Shown: one piece after another, positions 61,557-64,000 of the stretch
Layout of the letters: each line of letters begins with the position of its first letter
How positions within the stretch are numbered: the first letter of the stretch is position 1
Source of the DNA: Cryoendolithus antarcticus
Lineage: Eukaryota > Ascomycota > Dothideomycetes > Cladosporiales > Cladosporiaceae
Reading direction: 5' to 3'
DNA: 64,000 bases
Assembly (NCBI GenBank): GCA_002077065.1
Contig: NAJO01000003.1
Location: forward strand, 558,001 to 622,000
Notes under the pieces: generated by a model
Databases searched by the model: none
Told to the model about the DNA's origin: nothing
The model's input: only the letters and a program-made list of their open reading frames with translations
Program-made: the position numbers and the translations under genes

Positions 61557-63167
61557 ATGGCTCTCCCCATCATCCCAGCCCTGGCAGCTTGTCTCGTGCT
61601 CGCCTATCTGACATACACCTACATCATCCACCCTGCGTTCCTCTCCCCTCTCTCCCGCGTCCCAAACGCCCACTGGTCTGCACCCATCTCGCCCCTATGG
61701 GTCCTCTACCACAGGCTATTCCAAAACGATACGCGCGCAGTCCACGCCGCCCACACAGAACTCGGTCCAATCATCCGTCTGGCTCCCAATGAGCTCTCTC
61801 TGAATTGCGTAGACGGAGGCATTCGCACGATCTACGCAGGCGGCTACGCTAAAGGCGACTGGTACTCAAACGTCTTCAGCAATTATGGCGTTCAGCCCAT
61901 GTTCGCCATGCCAGAGCATGGTCCGCACTCAAAGAGGAAACGGATGCTGAGTAACATCTACGCTAAATCGACGCTACAGGGCAATGAGGGCGTAGGCAGG
62001 ATCTCGAGGGCGTTGTTGCATGAGAGGTTACTGCCGCGACTAGAGGCTGTCGCAGGGTCAGGCAAGCCCACGGAAGTTTATGACATCTTCAGCTCTGTGA
62101 CGATGGATTTTGTGGCTGCTTATGTGTTTGGATTGAGGAATGGGAGTGATTTTCTGAGGCAGCCGGAGTTTGCGAAGAAGTTCGTGAAAGACTACAAAGC
62201 ACGGCAGCTCTACACGTTCTGGCCGCAAGAGATGCCTAGGTTCACTGACTTCATCAGTCGTGTTGGCCTGCTTGGGCTGATTGTGCCGAAGTGGGTGACG
62301 AGATCAAACCATGACATCGAGGACTGGATTATATCGATGTGTGACCGGGCGGAGGCAAGCTTGACGAATGGAGGGGCAGAGAAGGGCGAGGTCGGTGCTG
62401 CGGAGGACTATCCGACAGTTTATGCTCAACTACGGACTGCGCTTATCAAAGACATCAGCAAATCGGATCTCGAACTCTCAGTCGAGCAGATCGCGAAGAC
62501 GCATCGTCTTGACATGGCATCTGAGATGCTGGACCACGTCTTGGCAGGCTTCGATACCTCGAGCATCACCCTTACTTGGCTCGCGTGGCAGCTAAGCCGA
62601 CCGTGCAATGTGCAGTGGCAAAGCAAGCTGCAAACAGAGATTGATGCATTGCGTAACCCAGAAGACGCGAAGGAGATCGACACCCTACCCATCCTCAACG
62701 CCATCCTCATGGAGACCCTCCGCCTCCACGCAGCCATCCCAGGCAATCAGCCACGAGTCACACCTCCAGCCGCGACACTCGGTGAGCCGGGCCATGCACT
62801 TTCCGCCCTTCCAGCAGGCATCCGCGTGCAGTCGCAAGCATGGTCTCTGCATCGCAATCCTGAAGTGTTCCCCGATCCTTACGCGTGGAACCCGGGCCGA
62901 TGGCTCGAGTCTTCGGAAGCGCAACTCAAGGAGATGGGTCGTTGGTTCTGGGCTTTCGGATCTGGTGGGCGGATGTGTGTAGGCAGCAACCTGGCGATGC
63001 TGGAGATGAAGAACGTCATGGTGGCGGTGTGGAGTGCGTTCCTCACAAGTATTGCGGATGACTCGGGTATGATCGCCAATGGTGGCTATCTTGCCGAGCC
63101 GATGGGCAAGGATGGGAAGTTCCTGCTGCTGCAGCTTGAAAAGCGACGCAGGGGCGTTCTGTCATGA
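61557..63167 (+). CDS. cytochrome P450 monooxygenase
   Basis: 536-aa intronless microsomal P450. The N-terminal membrane anchor (IIPALAACLVLAYLTYTYII) is followed by a proline hinge (LSPLSRVPNAHW). I-helix AGFDTSSITLTWLAWQL carries the oxygen-activating Asp-Thr. The ExxR motif is ETLRLH. The PERF-like region is DPYAWNPGRW, and the heme loop is FGSGGRMCVGSNLAMLEMK with the axial Cys. All catalytic elements are intact. The sequence resembles fungal P450s acting on secondary metabolites or xenobiotics rather than CYP51/CYP61, but I cannot name the CYP family. No cluster backbone gene (PKS, NRPS, terpene synthase) is nearby, so a stand-alone role is likely. Confidence 0.94.
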   Translation: MALPIIPALAACLVLAYLTYTYIIHPAFLSPLSRVPNAHWSAPISPLWVLYHRLFQNDTRAVHAAHTELGPIIRLAPNELSLNCVDGGIRTIYAGGYAKGDWYSNVFSNYGVQPMFAMPEHGPHSKRKRMLSNIYAKSTLQGNEGVGRISRALLHERLLPRLEAVAGSGKPTEVYDIFSSVTMDFVAAYVFGLRNGSDFLRQPEFAKKFVKDYKARQLYTFWPQEMPRFTDFISRVGLLGLIVPKWVTRSNHDIEDWIISMCDRAEASLTNGGAEKGEVGAAEDYPTVYAQLRTALIKDISKSDLELSVEQIAKTHRLDMASEMLDHVLAGFDTSSITLTWLAWQLSRPCNVQWQSKLQTEIDALRNPEDAKEIDTLPILNAILMETLRLHAAIPGNQPRVTPPAATLGEPGHALSALPAGIRVQSQAWSLHRNPEVFPDPYAWNPGRWLESSEAQLKEMGRWFWAFGSGGRMCVGSNLAMLEMKNVMVAVWSAFLTSIADDSGMIANGGYLAEPMGKDGKFLLLQLEKRRRGVLS

Positions 63168-63227
63168 GCATGGCAGAGCAGGACATGTTGAAGCTTGGGG
63201 CGGTCAACTTGTGGTGGCAATCATAGC

Positions 63228-63758
63228 TCATGTCGCTTGAACATGTCCCGCAGTGGCAACTTTCAAGATCTCGTCTTCCAGTCCACTTACATGCACCACC
63301 TCAATGCCTGCGTCCTCCAGACACTTCCTGCCTACATTCTCGCCTACGAATGTCTCGGGCTCACGCACGCCGCAGACCACTTTCTTGATCGCAGCCTTCC
63401 CGTCGCTCGTCTGTAACATCAAGATGCGTTCCACACATGTCAGATTGCCCGGAGATCGCTTGTTGCACGGCTCCATGGTCGTGTACAGAACTGCGTCATT
63501 TGGCAGGAGCGGTCCAAGCTGAGTCTCAAGCTCACCCTTCGAACCTGTCGTCACAATCCCATGGGTCTCGGCGAGCTTGATGAAGCAGCTCTGCTCTGCG
63601 TGAGTATTGCCCGGACATTCGAGCGTGTACCCCGTGACCAAGACTGGCTTTTCAGATGACGGCGAGACGAGGACTGCACCTACGCAAAAGTTCGTCGGTT
63701 TTGGCGGAGATCGACGAGCTTGCTCAAGAGCAATGCGAAGAAAACCTAGATCTGACAT
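63228..63758 (-). CDS. zinc-dependent cytidine/DRAP deaminase-family protein
   Basis: 176-aa intronless CDA-fold deaminase. Zinc motifs are N-T-H-A-E-Q (His and catalytic Glu) and E-P-C-N-K-R-S-P-G-N-L-T-C (two Cys). FCVGAVLVSPSSEKPVLVTGY and VVCGVREPETFVGENVGRKC complete the fold. The EPCxKR...C spacing with GNLTC resembles the deaminase of riboflavin biosynthesis (Rib2/RibD group) and fungal pyrimidine deaminases more than tRNA adenosine deaminases. The exact substrate is not assigned. It starts at the ATG at 63758; the four codons upstream begin with GTG. It converges with the P450 gene, 60 bp apart. Confidence 0.86.
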   Translation of the reverse strand: MSDLGFLRIALEQARRSPPKPTNFCVGAVLVSPSSEKPVLVTGYTLECPGNTHAEQSCFIKLAETHGIVTTGSKGELETQLGPLLPNDAVLYTTMEPCNKRSPGNLTCVERILMLQTSDGKAAIKKVVCGVREPETFVGENVGRKCLEDAGIEVVHVSGLEDEILKVATAGHVQAT

Positions 63759-63966
63759 GGCGAGGCTCACTTTTGTGATAGCAGGGCAGTGTAAGCGAGA
63801 TCTGGGTGGCGACTGAGAGTGGTGTCCCGGTGTTTTTATCTTATCTTGATCTAATCCAGATTACGGCGCGTCTCAGTCGCGTCTTCTTTGTACATCATCT
63901 GCATATACCACCCTAGCACACTGCGCAGACCCTGATCGAGAATAAGTCACGCAACTCAAACCCAAC

Positions 63967-64000
63967 ATGCCTTCGCGCAACAGCAAGAATGAGGATGAAG
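63967..64000 (+). CDS. first codons of a gene cut by the window edge (tentative)
   Basis: An ATG at 63967 opens MPSRNSKNEDE and runs off the window. The preceding CACGCAACTCAAACCCAAC context is a plausible fungal start and the position, divergent from the deaminase gene, makes sense. Eleven codons are too few to identify anything. Confidence 0.3.
   Translation, partial: MPSRNSKNEDE

Noticed and set aside
1..64000. Biosynthetic gene cluster, CRISPR array, prophage or transposon
   Set aside because: No PKS, NRPS or terpene backbone, no direct-repeat array, no integrase, transposase or reverse-transcriptase motif; the P450 and the siderophore-type enzyme stand alone.

Overview
This 64 kb window comes from the nuclear genome of a filamentous ascomycete (Pezizomycotina). 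The gene families point to a dothideomycete, but that placement is inference. Evidence for the group includes short introns of about 47-60 bp (longer in ATP9) with GT..AG ends and CTGAC/CTAAC-like branch sites. Two heterokaryon-incompatibility (HET) genes, a siderophore-type acyltransferase, a DUF3176-type membrane protein, PTS1-tailed peroxisomal enzymes and a nuclear ATP9 with a long mitochondrial presequence fit the same picture. Genes are packed on both strands without operons. I found no rRNA, tRNA, CRISPR array, transposon or long repeat.

Layout. 1-3.7 kb: 3' part of an alpha/beta-hydrolase, an NFKBIL1-like protein, and STE14. 3.8-5.9 kb: a wrecked L-amino-acid oxidase pseudogene. 6.6-11.8 kb: ISY1, a DUF2439 (Mte1/Dbl2/ZGRF1-type) protein, and ALG8 with seven exons. 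12.6-14.6 kb: a wrecked GtaA-type glutaminase pseudogene. 15.3-23.3 kb: a 54-aa microprotein, a HET protein, the PHF5A/Rds3 splicing factor, and a convergent pair of probable peroxisomal enzymes (an acyl-CoA ligase lacking about 40 residues, and an enoyl-CoA hydratase/isomerase), both ending in AKL. 23.6-31.2 kb: a 1717-aa disordered protein and an IucB/SidF/SidL-type acyltransferase with a GATA site in its promoter. 31.3-41.4 kb: a secreted protein with a probable frameshift, a mitochondrial coiled-coil membrane protein, a GPI-type surface protein, a DUF3176-like protein, a single-pass proline-rich protein and a small orphan. 42.5-47.3 kb: a class-3 lipase-like protein, a SUMO-RRM-SUMO protein and an ornithine-cyclodeaminase-family protein. 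47.8-57.8 kb: UTP14, mitoribosomal MRPL27/mL41, an orphan, KGD1 (2-oxoglutarate dehydrogenase E1) and ATP9. 58.5-64 kb: a second HET protein, COQ3, a cytochrome P450, a zinc deaminase and the first codons of one more gene.

Most genes are unrelated housekeeping functions: splicing (ISY1, PHF5A), ribosome biogenesis (UTP14), mitochondrial energy metabolism (KGD1, ATP9, COQ3, MRPL27), N-glycosylation (ALG8) and prenyl-protein methylation (STE14). The most unusual item is the gene at 44.4-45.7 kb, which encodes two SUMO-like folds flanking an RNA-recognition motif. Its first intron appears to have lost its acceptor. A second theme is decay: two genes for secreted enzymes that release ammonium from amino acids are pseudogenes here, each carrying several independent lesions.
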